Source of the DNA: Penelope pileata
Taxonomy: Eukaryota > Chordata > Aves > Galliformes > Cracidae
DNA: 64,000 bases
Direction: 5' to 3'
Assembly: GCA_013396635.1 (NCBI GenBank)
Contig: WBMW01005916.1
Span: forward strand, 62,994 to 126,993
Part shown: positions 48,501-63,900 of the stretch, piece by piece
Layout: each line of letters opens with the position of its first letter
How positions within the stretch are numbered: the stretch's first letter is position 1
Translations under genes and position numbers: made by a program
The notes under the pieces: generated by a model
Seen by the model: the letters and a program-made list of their open reading frames with translations, nothing else
Told to the model about the DNA's origin: nothing
The model's database searches: none

Positions 48501-50428
48501 CTCTCACATACAGAAAAGTTGGACATACGAATGGCAGTATAAGACTAAATATACTAACATTCATGTTATTTTAATGGCCTCTTACAGCAGACTATGTGGC
48601 ATAAAATCCACCATTCATAAGCCAAATGTCATCAAACTAACCTGATACCAAATTCTAAAAGCAAGTGGATAAGATGCTTTCACTGTAGAGACAGTCCAGA
48701 GAAAACGTGCAATCAAAAAAGCTGAAATATCATTATTATGCATATATTGTACGAACATTGCTCCTAGCTCTTTCTTTTTGTTCATTGGTTTAATTTAAAA
48801 AATGCATCATGTTCTTCCGTAACCTCATCTTTGTTTATACATATCATCAGTGATCATCTTGCTCATGAGACTGATAATTTTTACAAAGTCTATTTTCATG
48901 CCTTGCTTTCTGTCTCCTTTTCAAATGAATAATATTAACATTACACTTAATAAAAATATTCTTATATGCAGCTTTTAGAAGTCCTGCTCTAAAACCTTCA
49001 TATGATTTATCTTTGAGCAAAGATATCATGGTTGCAATTTAAGACTCAGAAGAGTAACTGTGCTTGAATTCCTTCCAATCCAAGTACACTTGGTTGAGAA
49101 TTGATTTTCCGTTGTAATGCAGTGTTGGCATGCCTGCACTGTATAGAATAGGCTGCCTGCCAGCCTTACCACTGCCATGCAAGAGTAATAACATAATATT
49201 ATACAGACTTACAAGTTTATTTCTTTGCAAACTACAATGAAAAAAAGTCTGGGGTAATACTGTTATTTGATTGACAGTCCTTCCACATTTCTGACTCTGA
49301 AATAGAACTTTAATTGACTGCAGAAAAACACTACTAGAGATACTCTTGTGCAGCCTGATTTTGGTTCCCTACAATTATTTCTTAGGCAAGGATGGTGCAT
49401 TTGCTGCCTGCTTGTAAACCCCACTCTGATATCTCTTGGTCTTCATTCTTGGATAAACACTGGAATTCTGTACTTGACACCAGTGAAAACGTCTCTCTGT
49501 CTTCCTCTTCTCAGGCACCATGCACAGGGCAGACATTGATCCAAAACAACATTTTCAAGAGTATTTTAAGCAAGAACAAGGTAGGACTTCCATCTAGATA
49601 TCAAGGTTTATATAACTCTAAAACACTGTCTTTGTGCCATTAGAAGTGTGCTGAAGGTACAGTGAGCAGGATCAGAAATCCCACCCAGGCTGAAGAGATG
49701 CTTCCCTGGATTTTTTTCAGCTCTATACTGTTCCCTGATAAGGCTGCACTGGCACAAACAAGGTAATGGGAAGAAACAGGTAAGAAAAGGTGAGCTTCTC
49801 TTGATGTTGTACCAGCATACAGCACTCATAAAAGCTACCACCTAAGGGTGATCTTGATGCTTATGCATCAGATGCTTATGCACCAGCAAGACTGTGCTCC
49901 CACTGGCTTTTTTTCCTTTCATATTTATTCTCAGCTAAGCTGAATATTGCCAAAGCACCTAGAAACATATACAAATGTACTTAACATCTATATGTGTGCA
50001 ACTAGAATTGGACATAGACCTTATGGTCAAGCTTAAGGGATATTAAAGGGACTGCTTGTCTGCTTAAAATTGAAAGGATGTCAGTTATCTGTGGAAATCA
50101 AAGCTCAACATCTATTTAAAAAGTTAATCACAAACTTCGTATCACAAATTTATTGAAAGTAAGACAGAGAAAAAAAGGGAAAAAAAGATTTTTAGTGGTT
50201 AGCGCAAAAATAATATATTGTGTCCTCTTTCGATTTCATCAGCACACTACCAAATAATATCCTCCATCCAAGCTGTGCTAACATCATTCGAAGATGCTGC
50301 TGCAGGAAGATATTAAAGTACTATTTAAATGGAAGTTGTTAAATAAAAACAGTCTTGCCTGGATTCTGTTACATTTAAAAGACAGGAAAACAAATCAATG
50401 TTGCCAAATGGGAAAGAATAAGATCAAT

Positions 50429-50439
50429 GGGGGGGGGGG
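50429..50439 (+). repeat. G11 homopolymer
   Basis: Eleven consecutive G after AGATCAAT. Long G runs are uncommon in this AT-rich window. Confidence 0.9.
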
Positions 50440-53400
50440 AAGTACATGTTCAAGGTATCAAAAACTCGAAAAGTAGAAACAAAAGTTTAAAAACTCTGAA
50501 CAACTACCTGGCTGCTTCCTTTTAAATCAAAGTTTGTGGCATTTATAGAATGCTAGACATAAGATAATACCCAGTATCTGAGTGCTTAGCATTGCAGTTT
50601 TCTGATAATGTACTCCTAAAGGCCTAGGCCTTAAACAGAGCTTTGCAATCATCAGCCATGATTTATGGAAGCAGTAATTCTCCCTCTCCCTATATTTCAT
50701 GCCATTAAAAAAGATTTGGCTGTCAGTCAAAGTTCTTTTTCTTCAGGTAGTGTTAAAAGAACAGCGAAAACTATAGGTCCACATTTCAGCAAAGTTAATT
50801 CCTGCAGAATAGAGCTGTGTTGGTAGTGAACAAAACTTGAGTTGTTGCAAGCATTATTCACAGCTCTTCCTTTTATTTTTCTGTGCAGAGCTCCAAAAGG
50901 GACATGAAACATATAATTCCACTGGAACTGATGGGAGAAAAGCATACTGGAGTTCTAGAAAGCCATACAATTTTGTTAAAAATTGGAGATCGGCTACTGG
51001 CATACAGCCCTAGCTCCCATTATATCATCATGTCATGTCTCAGTATGGGCACAGGCCCGAGGTAGAACGGAACTGCTAGCGTGCAGAAGTAAGTCCTTTC
51101 TTTGTAAAGAGAGACATAAATCACAGTTTCAGGATCTCCTTTCTAGTCTATTTTGGGTGCATACACACAATTTTGTTTCCCTGTTAACAAGGGTAGTCAT
51201 AACACTAAAAGCAATTGCATAGCTTAGCAGAGCTTCAGAGAAAACACATATGGTAATGCTTATAGCAGTAAGTTGCTGTTTCCCAAACACCAGCCAGACC
51301 TTTTCCATGCATCTCCTCAAATACGTGAATATTCCTTCCTGCAGTCACAATAAAATTTGGAATTTACATTAGTGAAGTTAGTCACCACTCTTCGACAGTT
51401 CAGTGCCACTTGGCTTGAGGCAGAAATGTCATATTCGAGCTACGTTTGTCCTCCCCATCCCACATGTAGATCAGGGCCTGATTCTTACTGCAGATGTTCA
51501 CAGCAGTTTCTTCAACCTCTTTCCCACAGGCAGAGCCAGCAAGAGAGAAATCCCTGAAAGAAGCAAACAGTGCCCCATCGCTTAGATCCACATGCCAGTG
51601 ACACCAGTGAATATCTTGAAACTGGTTTTGCTGGGACAACAGTGGACACCAGCAGCTTAACCTGGTGGTGAGCTATGAGATAGAGTGAATGTAGCTTGAA
51701 AATATTGGTTGAAAACTGTTTGGGTGTGTATATGTAAGTATGTACAGCTGACACTCACAGGCATGTACATCAAGCACCAGTGAAAGGCAGAATACAAGGG
51801 TATAAGAAAATGCCATATTTCTACGTGCTGAGAGGGTTATTTTACACCTTTTTGCATCTGTCACATCTCTCTGTTACGAGGTTGTTTTCCTTGGGTCTCT
51901 TTTAGCAATTATGCCACTTTACTGACCCATTTCTACCACCGTATGCTGGCTTTTGAGGGTTTTTTTAATGTCTAATGCACATCTACATTTATTTTACTCT
52001 TAAGCTCTGACCTCTGACTTCATATCTGCAAATTATAGCTATCATTCTCACTCAGACAGCTTGGTTATATGATTGAACACTAGGTCAGTGAGACAGGTGT
52101 TTCTCTGGTGCTGTTAACCATTAATTTTTCATTTATTTTAAAGCCTTTGTCATTCTGTGCCTTTATTGCTGTCTTTGTTGAAAAACATATTTAACTCCCA
52201 ACTAATTTCCAAATCAGAGCAAGGTTCTTGCAAAGGCACGCTGTAGGATTGTGAATGAAAATAGGAATAGCACTTGAGCAGCCATGAACGCAAGCATTAC
52301 CCTTAAAGAACCTGTTAAAATAAAGCCAAGCTCATTCATATGCTCTTATATTGTTGCAGCTGTGAGATCATTCAAATATTGCAGAGGATTCAGATTCAAA
52401 ACTTCACAACAAAGGAGGAGGAAAAAAAGGACCCTATTTGGACTGTATTGAGAGACTGTTCTGATTAGGTTTGCTGGTTTTGACAGAAATGGAAAGCTGT
52501 CATGTTAACAATACAGATGAGATACAACTGATATTACAGACATTGAGACCGAATAGAAACATACGATTGATCAATTTAGAGCAAAGATTCTTGAAGTTCC
52601 TTATGAGTCACAGTCTTAAGGAGTACTTCAATCTTCCTTCTTAATTACTCAAAATCTGTGTCACCCAGAGCACTTTCAATATAGAAAACTACTTCTGTGA
52701 AACTTTCCATTAATGTCTTTTGACGCTGCTTTAGCCAGCAGAGACGAATGACCCGGTCACAGTATACACAATGTTTCCAGACAACTTGTGACCAAGTGCT
52801 ATACAGTATAAGCAGTACCCATCTAGAAACTCCTGCTGAAGAGTTCATATAGCATGAATTGCCAGATAGATACATTACTTGCTGAAATGGTAGAGCTTTG
52901 CATTCCCAGTCTTTTAGATCTGATAGCAACATCAGGGCCAGAAGCTAATCAGAGAACTTCTGGCAGGTAGGACTTAAGCAGCTCCTCAGAGACATTAAAA
53001 ACCTTCGGAGCATGTAAAAAAGGATTGGTTTTCTTTTAAATGTTTTTAAATTGTGTTACTGTGGTTTTATGCATTATTTAATGACTTAAAAGAGTAATAC
53101 AAGAATACAAGTCTCAGCCCTCCAGCCACAACGACCAACCACTTTTTTTTTTCAGTAATTGGTGGCATAAAGCATTCTAAAAAGCTTTTGAATGATGTAG
53201 TTAAAAATATAAAAGCATTATTTCAGACCCTAATGAGCAAGTCTCCCTTGATTTCATTCATTCACTTATCCATCACACACATCTCACCTCCCTACTAAGT
53301 TTGGGCTAGCAACTGCTAAAGTACAAGAGGTCAAAACTTGGCTTAACTTTCAGACATCTCAGCGCCAGCCAAAGGCCTGTTTCTCAAAGATTTCCTTGCA

Positions 53401-56400
53401 CAAATTATCCACCCAGAAACTCTTTCTTTACCTTCCCTGTTGCAGTTTCCCAGCCCTGTACACCTATTCCCTGTCCAATTCATTCTCCATCACCACCTAC
53501 CACATAAAAGGAATATTATAGTGCTTCCCCTGTAGTCAGAGGGGAGCTTTCAACATATAGCCATCCAGCTTTTTGAGGGTCATCAGTAAATGTGCTGGAG
53601 AACCCGCACCAGGATTTAACAACCCACACAGCACAAAGAGCTGACGAAGTTTTTGCTCTTCTATTTCTGTAAGGAAATGTACTCATCTCAACACCAATCC
53701 AAAGAACCCATAGTACCTAACTCCTAAGTAGCACTGACTTTCCCACTTGGCAGGATCCAGCTTCTCCCTCTCGTACACAAAGGATTTTGCCTCTGAAACA
53801 GCTTCTCACAGATCTTTGATCCTGCTGAACTCAGAAGTGTGACACCTTCTCTCCTACTTCCTCCTAAGCTGGAGCAGTATGTACCAGGGAAAATGAGCCC
53901 AACAGGTAATAGCCTGCTCATAATAATGAAGGGCATTTTGTAGGGGGAGAGAAAAGCTACTATAAAAGTCTTTTAAAATGGGTGTTCCAGACAGCTGGTT
54001 AGTGGTTTTGCACCAAATACTTTCCTACACATCTGAGATGAAAAACTGCTCACTTCAGTTCAAAGTGCAGATCCAGTTTTCTGAGACATTGACAAATAAT
54101 TTTGATAAAGTCAGACTATTTCACAGCCTCTGCAGCAGTCTGTCAGTTTTACAGCACCATTTCATCCTATGAAGCTCACAGTATCATCACATTGTTTTGA
54201 AAATGTTAAATATACACCAATAAACATGTGTGCTCTCTTGCTCCAAGACAAATTTTGCTCCCATAGAAAACATGTTTTCTATTTTCAGATTAAGAGTAAA
54301 ATACAGGACTGACTGACCCAAATTTCCATTTGCATAAACTAAAAGAAATACAGCAATGATTTAAAACCAGTAACTACAAGGAAGATATTACATGAAGTAA
54401 GAGGCAAGACACGGGTCTCACAAATTCTCTTTGCTATTGACTGAAATAGATACTGACTTTATTCACATTTCTAATGTGATGCAGGGTAGCAACACAATAA
54501 GACATAATAAAAGACATAGGATGGAAAGGGCTCAAAGAAAAAAGAAAATGTAGAAATGCGTTCCTTACTCAGTTTGTCAACTTTACCTTGTATATGTAAG
54601 TACATAAGGACTCTTCACATTCTTTTTACTGCTAATTCCCATCACACTCAGTTACATTATGGAATAACCCAGTAAAATCCATAAACCTCTGTATCAGGAC
54701 ATTGATCTATGTGAAGTTCTCTGTGACTGTTTTCTTAATGCACCATGTCTCAAGAATACCAACGGAAAGTTTTAATGCTTTTAATCTTAATCAAACTTGA
54801 CTAGACTCTCCCAAAACAAAGAAGTAGGTGCCCAATTTTCCAAAAAAGACCCATATCTAAAAAGCTATCAGAATATCCTAAGACGAAAATCTTTTTGATT
54901 TGATTATTTGATTAGCCATGGGAAAGCAAGACAGATGAGAACCAAAGCAGCATTTCTAAGAAGGTCCTTTTAAAATGTTTCCAGTGAAGAATGTTATAAA
55001 TATTTTATTGGAAGAACAGATAGAAATTTCAATTGTCCCTTGAAGAGCTATTGTGCCAAATTTAGAGATTTAATTCAACCATTAAAGTATCAAATGGAGA
55101 GATTTTAGTCCTGCTTTTATTGGAAATCAAAATGCAATTTTAAACTCTGGAGCTCCTACTGATGCCTTTTTAATAGAAACATTTTGAAGCTGAGCTCAAA
55201 TGGTATATTCCACTCAAACTGACATTGAAAAGAAGAGATTTAGTCTTGGAATAAAATAGTAATTTCTCCAGGAAAAAAAAATGCTGGGATGATTCAATTT
55301 TATTAAAGGTACAGAAGAGGGCAGCTGTTGTCTGATTATATTTACGAAGTATGAATCAATTTTAACGCACCAACATAGCAAACCAGAAAAAATTAATGCT
55401 CACCATGTGGGGACATATGCAGATGATAAGGATGATCACAGTTCTTATTTCAATTCTAATTTCAGCATGTTCCTGCTACAGATGTCTGCCAGGCTGAAAG
55501 AAACAATTTCAGACTATCACTGAAAACTTTGCTTAGGAAGGAAGAAAATAATCCAAGATGGCAATAACAGATTTTGCATAGAACAAGAAATCAAGAATCC
55601 CATATCTGAATTCACATTATTTGCCAAACAACATTTGAACTTTCTCTTGACTGTAAAATTTTCATGTAGTTAAATTCTAAGTACAACATTTTTGTCAAAT
55701 ATTGTGGTAAACGCCTATAGTAGCTTTTGGGTCACAGTACCCAGACAGAGAATCCCAAGACAACTGACCATGTCATGCAGAAATGCACGATGCAGAAATG
55801 AGGACATTAAACTAAGCTACACATTTGGTTTAAGGACAGAGAATAAACATCTTTCGACTTAATGCAAATAGGGAAAAGTCAGCTTCTCTCCAGTGTTATG
55901 AGATGCATGCAGATTGTTACAATACTCTGAAGATTACTTGTTAGATAGCATTCATTCCATTATTTCAAATGGAACAACTACTTTTAACCTCTTGCTATCC
56001 TGTGACAAAGCTATAAATGACAAACCAATACCATCTACAAATTTTATCCGTGATTTTGGATTAAGGAGTAATAATATAAAGGAAGAGGAAAACTGTAAGT
56101 GTCATATGCTGTATAGAAAGTGAGCAGATAGAATTTGCATGAATGAGAAAAGACATGTAAACACAGAATCAGTCTTCGAATTTCTGAACACATTCTGCAG
56201 GGTATGGACTTACATAATAGGAAAAAATTATATGTGCCTACTTTTCTTTTCACTGACTAGCTGAATGTTGATACTCCTGAGACCATCACAAGAAACTCTA
56301 CATAAGTCTCTGAATTTCATTAAAAATTTGCAATACTGTGGTGAAGCTAAATACTGAAGGAGAGAGCTACTATCTCTTAACAGAACTGTTAGATGTAACA

Positions 56401-58185
56401 TAAGCATTTAACTATGACTTAGAAAATTGATTAGGTTGTAAACTGATTTGCAAGAACTTTAAGTATCTAGTCCAGTCTTGACCGTCCAAGAGAAAAGAAT
56501 GTTTTTTGAGAAAATATTTGGAAAGAGTGACTTTACGTGAGTGTGTCTGAATAACTGTTTCCGCTTGTAGTAGGTTGCATAGCAGTACTATACACATATA
56601 TGCATATATATACACACAGAGCATATATTTGCAGTATGTATGTAATGCTTTCATTTGCCTTATATAATCAGTTACCACTAAATATGAAATTAAGACTGTA
56701 AACACACTCAGAATTACGTGGTAAAACTACTGTAGGTACCATACAGATCCTGAATGTTTTCTATGTATTATTACTAGCCAAATAAATATATATCTGGTAA
56801 CATCAGTACCTTGCTTGCTCCTTCTGTATTTCTGATCTCCAACCCAATTCAAACAAGCAGTTTTGAATATTCAGCCCTTTTCACTCTCAAAATGAACCAT
56901 ACCCTAAATGGCTCCTTTGTCGCCCCGTCCAGAATATTATAAGTATATATATGCTCATCCTCTTCTCCCTCCTTAACTTTCTATTCCCCTTTGCTCTGCA
57001 GAAGACCCATTTCTTTCTCAATCCCCAGGTCACAGAGCATATAGCCAGGTGGTAAGCACAGTCAAGCCCCAGCCACACTGTGACAGCCACTCCGGAAGGA
57101 AGGTTAAACCAGCCTTTGTCTCCCTCTCTGGCCGTGAGAAGTATGCTCAATAGTCCTGTCAAACACACACATTGTGCAGAACATCCAAGGGTTCACAGAG
57201 TTTGTGTTATTTTGGATCAATTTATTATCCTTGTCAGACCCCGAGACTCATCATCACTGGTGCTGAAGAGTTCTCTGGGGAGCGCAGCCAAAGGCTGTCA
57301 TTCAGAAAGCAGCAATTTCCTGCTTCCTCCGTGTGGATTTATATTGACAGCTATCTGTAAGCTCTACAAACTGGAGAGTATAACCTGATCATTTCAGAGG
57401 AAGATTTCATTCTATCAATGACTTCTGTTTCAATCTACCAAGGTATCATTTTAACACATGGTTTCTGTGCAGGAAATACCAATACTTCATGTTTAGATTT
57501 CTGCTGTAGTCCCTTTCTTGGGGACTACGAAATGATAAAAAGTATTCCTGCTAGTGTTATATTAAACTTCAGTGCTTCTAAGACAGCTAACTGTCTGTCT
57601 GTTATTGCAGGTCAATTATGGAGAGAGACTCATAACAAAAAAACTTTATTACAAACTTGTATTAAAGCAGTCTGTTTGGCTTTCACATGTGGTTAAAAAT
57701 CAAACTAACAAAAATAATACTCCATAGATAGAGCTCATTAACTAGAAGGATATATAAGCTCGGTACCACCATTAAGTGCTAGAGGCCAACTAATACGGTA
57801 GCCATGTGAAAAACCTTGAACACTGAGGGAAGCAGCTCCAGCATTAAGGATGGCAAGAACCAAGCTTGGAGCATCTGGTTCTGTGTCACCACTCTGTAGC
57901 AGCAAGATTTGACAAAAACTTGAGCATGGAGTTTTTCATGGGCCAATTAAACCACAACCCTAAGGGACAAATGTGAGATAGCAGTAAAAAATCTTGACGT
58001 GCACCCTTGTTATGAGAAAAAATATGACATAGCACTGTGCATGAACTAAACATTTATACCAGCATAAAAGAATACTAGGTGAACAAATTATCAGATTTAC
58101 AAAATTAAGGAAGTGTCAAACCCTGCTAATCCCTTGTCAGGAGAATATCTAGCAATATCTTTGCTTAAAATACATAAGTACTGTG

Positions 58186-58205
58186 TTTTTTTGTTTTTTT
58201 TTTTT
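58186..58205 (+). repeat. T-rich homopolymer run
   Basis: T runs broken by a single G, followed by AATCAATG. Simple sequence. Confidence 0.85.
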
Positions 58206-60944
58206 AATCAATGTAACTATAAAAATCATTATTTATATGTTTTTATATTTATATTAGATTTATATTTATATGTTTTGCTGAAGTAAGGTCTTTTGTACCC
58301 TATGTTGACAGATTGTTTAGGAATTAATAGGTACATGGTTTAAAGCACTTAAACTATTTTATCAGTAATCAAAAGATATCCCATTTGTACTTGATCATTG
58401 TAACTCTCATTCTTCTACATTCCGTATTTCTGTATCCACTGCTAATAACCATAATTTATCTTCAGATACAACCAAGTCATTAGGAAATATATCTATAGAT
58501 TTATTCTTTAAATAAAATTAGCACATTATTCTTGTCTATTTGAGCCAATCAAAAAGATGATTTTAGCCTCTCTGTTTAATGAAGAAAAGTATATTGCAGA
58601 AGCACAACCACTGGTGCAAAGCCAGAGAAAACACAGACAAATGATGTTAGCTTTCAGACACATTACACTAACTTCATTCCAGCCACACCACAGCCTATGA
58701 ATTTAGAAAGAAATACACACTGAATCCAGAATATTTTTAAACTCAAGACTATGTAATCAAAACAACTGCCACAATGGAATAGACTCAAAAGCATAAAACT
58801 ACTGTAAAGTTGTAGAAGAATCTCACTGACTTCTATTTTTTAAATTTACTCAGCTAAGAGCTATAGCCAAGATATTAAAGATTCTGGTTTATGCACTGAC
58901 ATAATAATTCAGTTCATGCATAGCAAATGACACATGGACTTTTTTCCAATAAGTGTGTTATAACCAAATCATATAGCAACTATGTTTGAATTAATCCTTT
59001 ATAAACATATCTTGAAGCTACATCTTGCAATTCAATATGCCTGATCTGGCCAAAGCAATTTCTTGGGACATTTGTCATATATTTAACAGGTATAAGGATT
59101 TGATTTTATAAAACCTTTTATTTAATTATTTGATAAGTCCTAGAAATACACAGCACAAAGATTTTCATTTTTTGTCCTAATAAATGTCCAATCAACCCAT
59201 GGAAACTAGGACAAGTCCAGAAGGATGAGAAAGAAACCCATTTCAGAATATCCCACAGTGGTTAAGGTACTCTTCCAGGTCACAAGCAACCTATTCCTAT
59301 AAACTGTAAAACTAAAACAAACTCTCTATTGCCAACACAGGAGAATGGTACAGGGCAGATTTTTTTAAATTAGGTATTGAATCTAAGCCTCCTTATTAAT
59401 CTCTAAGTCTTCAAAACAAAAAATAAAAATCAGCTAGCACGTAGGATTTCCATATTAAAAATATTTCTCTTATTCATGATTATTCTCTAATCTTTACTCA
59501 AATTTGAAAATGGTATCATGTGGAACTATGCACTTTTGTCATCCAGAGAAAATTGCTGCATTTCCCTATCTTGAAAGCAATGAGGCACTACAATAACTGG
59601 ATTTGTGCAACGCTTCTGAATTACCCAAATTGGTAAACACTAAGAATACTTTTATATCTAGACATTAGTTGGCAGGTGGGGAGGCAGAGAGGAAGAATTC
59701 AAGAGAAACTTCAGACGTAATAACTGATGAAATCCGAAGGACAACAAAATACTTCCCAAAGTTCATAACCAGGCACTTCACCTTTCCCTCTCAAAAATCC
59801 TGATGCTCATGAGACAGCACAGCTCTTCACACTGCATAAAATTACGTAGTTAGTCTTGCAAATTATCAACCGTCATGGTCTAAGGGTGCCACAAAATTTC
59901 TAGCACCACCTTCCGCCTTCTCTGGTATGGAATTGTGTAAGAGAAGTTTGTGATTTCATTTTTTTTTTTTTGTATGTGAGGTTGCCATAGCAAGTACATC
60001 CCTGTATAAGCATTTTGTAATTAAGAACACTGTACTGTCCTTGGTTTTCACTCTACATATGTTTCTTAGCACTGATTTTTATGCTAACTGAGCAGTTTAG
60101 GAAATAAAGTACTCCTCCCACGTTGTGACGAAGGGCGTCTAAGTGCAACTCTGTGTCCTCTGTTAGCTGTGATTTGAAATGGCATCTCCCTTTTGTTCCA
60201 CCGCAGCAAACCTGTAGCAAACCTTCACTCTTGCATTAGTCTTCAGTTAGCCTATCTGCAACGCTCAGATACAGCAGCTTTTCCTCTTACTATAGCTCAT
60301 TTAAACTGAAGATGAGTCATACCTCTCAAAAGTTCAGTAGTGGCTATATATTTGACAGCAAAATTTACAAAGCTTTTAGGGGATTTCCTCACTCTTTTTC
60401 TGTATTCTTTGGCCTGTCAACTGCTACTTCATTCCTCTATATTTTATTGGTTATTATCACATAGAATTACAATCGTTCAGACTGAGAGAGGTTGAATTTT
60501 GCATGATTACAGCAAATATTAATAATATAAGAAGACATTTTTGTGCTATTTGATTGGAAGAATAACAGAAAAATTTCAAAGAGCTAGAACTCCCCTAGGG
60601 TTCACATACTTGAAAATAACTGTATATCTGTGTTCCCAAAAGGGGAGCAGGGGAGAACAACAAGCCTTCAAATTAATATTACATTGGCAGCAGGTTTTTA
60701 CAGACTACTATCAGGGCTGCGTGCTGACTCCCTGGCTTAATGAACAGTTTGATTTAAAGCTTAAAATTATTAAGCGTTCCACCAGAGTCATAAATAATGC
60801 AGTTTATAAAATTCCTATTGAGCATATAAAACTGCATTTGTCTTCCATTAACAGCACACTTTTTAAGTAGCCTGACCTCTTCAGATATATAAGAACATGC
60901 AATTAGTGCAATTTGTCACAGGTCCTTTACATTTTAATAAGATG

Positions 60945-60971
60945 TAATTAATTGTCTGTTTAGTCTAATTA
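60945..60971. promoter_or_regulatory. Paired TAATTA homeodomain-type sites, 21 bp apart
   Basis: Two palindromic TAATTA cores (60945-60950 and 60966-60971) lie 21 bp apart start to start, about two turns of the helix, in a repeat-free stretch. TAATTA is the core of many paired-class and LIM homeodomain sites. Because the motif is common in AT-rich DNA, this is only a candidate enhancer element. Confidence 0.2.
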
Positions 60972-63900
60972 ACTTTGAAACCCTGACAGTTCTTGCTCTC
61001 TGGTATAAAGCACAGCTCCTTATTTGAATTGCTAATATCGGACAGAGTGCCTCCACACCACTATAAATTCAAATCTGTGTACCTTTGTAGATTGAGAGAC
61101 ACTGGGCTAACCTACTAATATTTGCATTAACTTTTTCCAAAGCCATTTTTAGCAATCTGTGCCAATATACGCGTGTCAATAAAATATGGGAGTCAACGTT
61201 TGTGAAACAGACAGAGTTACAGTACAGTACTATTAGAGTTCTATTAATCATCCCACAATATAATAGTTCTATCTCAGTCGTACTACCCAAGTACATTTCA
61301 TACATGATTTAAGAAATGAATTACAGACTCAGGCCATGGATGTAAATACTTTATGCCCTTTGAAGTCACTCTGCAGCTCATGAAGAGCATAGCAAGGTAT
61401 CAAACAGATGACCCCAAAAGCCTGACACTTTACTGATCAGAGAAAGATAGCTGCACGGAAGTAACATTCAGCAGAGTTCACTGTTAAAAGCTTTTGAACT
61501 CAACTTTTTTTTTTCCCACCTGTACAAGATTATGACAATGTATCTTGATTTTAATGCAAATTTTTCACTTTAAAATGCAGTGGATTTACCTGATATTCTC
61601 TCCTGACGATTTTAAATGCTTAGAGGATTGAATTTGCAAAGATAAATTGCACTTAATCCAATTGAATAGCAAACAAAGGGCAGATTCTGACACACTGTCC
61701 TCTCTTGAATAAAATCATTCTCAGTAAATGATCCTGCAGAAGTTAATGACCCTCTTCAGAACGACTGAAACAGGATAATGTGAGAATGTGTACAGAAAAG
61801 CGCATGTGGAGAGTGCAAACCATTCAATGAAGTGTTGATATATGTTCAAAAGGAGCATATACAGTACGTTCAATGGAAGTTTTAGCAAGTTGAAATAATA
61901 TTTTATTTTTTATTCTGAAAATAGAAATAATTTCACAGTCCGGGGCTCTTTGCATGGCCCTCAGAGAATGCCAACTAAGGAACGCATAAATCTTGCCTGC
62001 TATAACACAGACACTGACAGGGACAGAATGAGCACCAAAGTAAATATGAGGTAGAAATGATTTTTTATTACTTTAGGTATTTCTAGATGTCAGATAAAAA
62101 TGAGAACATTGCTAAAAATTTTACAGAATGACAGCTGTGCCTTATGGATAACATTCTATAGTTTGATGTATGAGGTAGAAAATGTGAAAAATATTGTGAA
62201 GTACCACCTTGACATGATGATGGAATGCCACAGGAAGCACGCTAACTCTGGAGGAATGTAATAGACCACTGTTAAATAAAAGAAGGAGGTTTCAAGTTCA
62301 ACAAAAGAAAGAAACATCAAACACAGTCTTTTAAAAGAATGAAAGTTACGAAAACTTTGTTTCTTTTTATGCAGCCGCCCAAGTTCTGATGTTTTTGTTT
62401 GAGCAGGATTATCCCTCAGAGTTTCAACAGTTACAGAGGACTTTGCAAACATACTGTGCCTTCTACAAAACACCAAAAGACGCAGCCGCTCCAGCATGAC
62501 AGAATTTATAGCACAGGCTATTACAACAGACTATGTATTTTTTAAAAGCACTCAAATATAGAACAGGAAGGCTCAATAGGCAGTAGTTATGCAGCTGAAG
62601 CAATTTAAAATATCTCATCAAAAAGTCTGCTCCAAGCCAGACTATAAACAATGAAAAGTTGAAAATGAGTAAGTAGCAAATCTACTTAACATGCTGCTAA
62701 ATGCCCACTTAGCATCACGCATACATATGATGTCACAGATACATCCATACATTTTGTACTTGACTATGGATTATTATCGTGTACTGCCCCTGCAGCAAGG
62801 GCCACAAGTTGAAACCCTTATGTACAATAGGGCAAGAACAGCTGAGTTCACCCTGCAGATCAAGGCCATACACACACACACTGTTTCCATTTTAACAACA
62901 GGCTTGATGAGACCTACAACAGCAACATTCAGGAGGAAGCCAGATCTGCAAGCAGAAAGGATTTCTGCATGGTACCCCAAGTCCATCAACCTGACCAACC
63001 AAGGTGCCAAGTGTGTGATCCATGGGCAGCCCTGCCTCATGGCCAAAATGCCACATGGAGTCTCACTCTGAAACTCTTGTTTGCAGTGTCTTCCCTGCAG
63101 TACAGTGGTGCTTTCAGAGTCAGTCTTCAAGGCACCTAGATTCCCTCAGAGCACCTCCACACTGACAGCCTTCCACCAACATCAGCTGCCTGCTGGCATC
63201 CCTTCACCCTGCCCACCAGTGGCTTACACAAGTAATTCATTACCTCACACCCAATTTACCCTCCACTACATCAGTCACTATTTAATAGAAGCCAGTTTAA
63301 TTTCTAAAAAGAAAAGCAGAAACACAATGCAGCATTCCATTCTGCTCACTGCAGAATACACATGAATTTGGGAAATCTTTTTCAATAAATAAATATATGA
63401 AATTGCTACAGGCTGAATAAACATTACAGTTCTAAAGCAAACTAATGGCTTCTGAATGTCACTGCAGGTTTGATGATCTTACATGTCAAATGCATAGAGG
63501 GAAAAGTTGATAGAAAGTGAACAATGATGCAAGTGATGATGATTAATAATAGTAGTAGCAGCAAATAATAAAAATTTCAATGTTTTTATAGAAGCTGATT
63601 GGGAAGAAAATTAATCAAGGCATCTTTTCTACAGCTTATCACATCTTCTCTTGTGTAACTGCACAAGTAAACATCTTTGGCACTGTCAGATTAATCCCAA
63701 GCTCCATTTATCTTAGCATAGCAATATGCAGTACGGGGACAGGCATTCGTGAGGAAGCAAGCAGTGTTTCCTTCTGGAATTTTAGGTCACTTCTTTTGCC
63801 ATGAAATAAAGACTCTTTCGCAAATATTAATCACCATATGATCACTGCTCAACAACAATGCCGCATTTACTGAAGCATTTGAGTCAAATGTTAACTGAAC

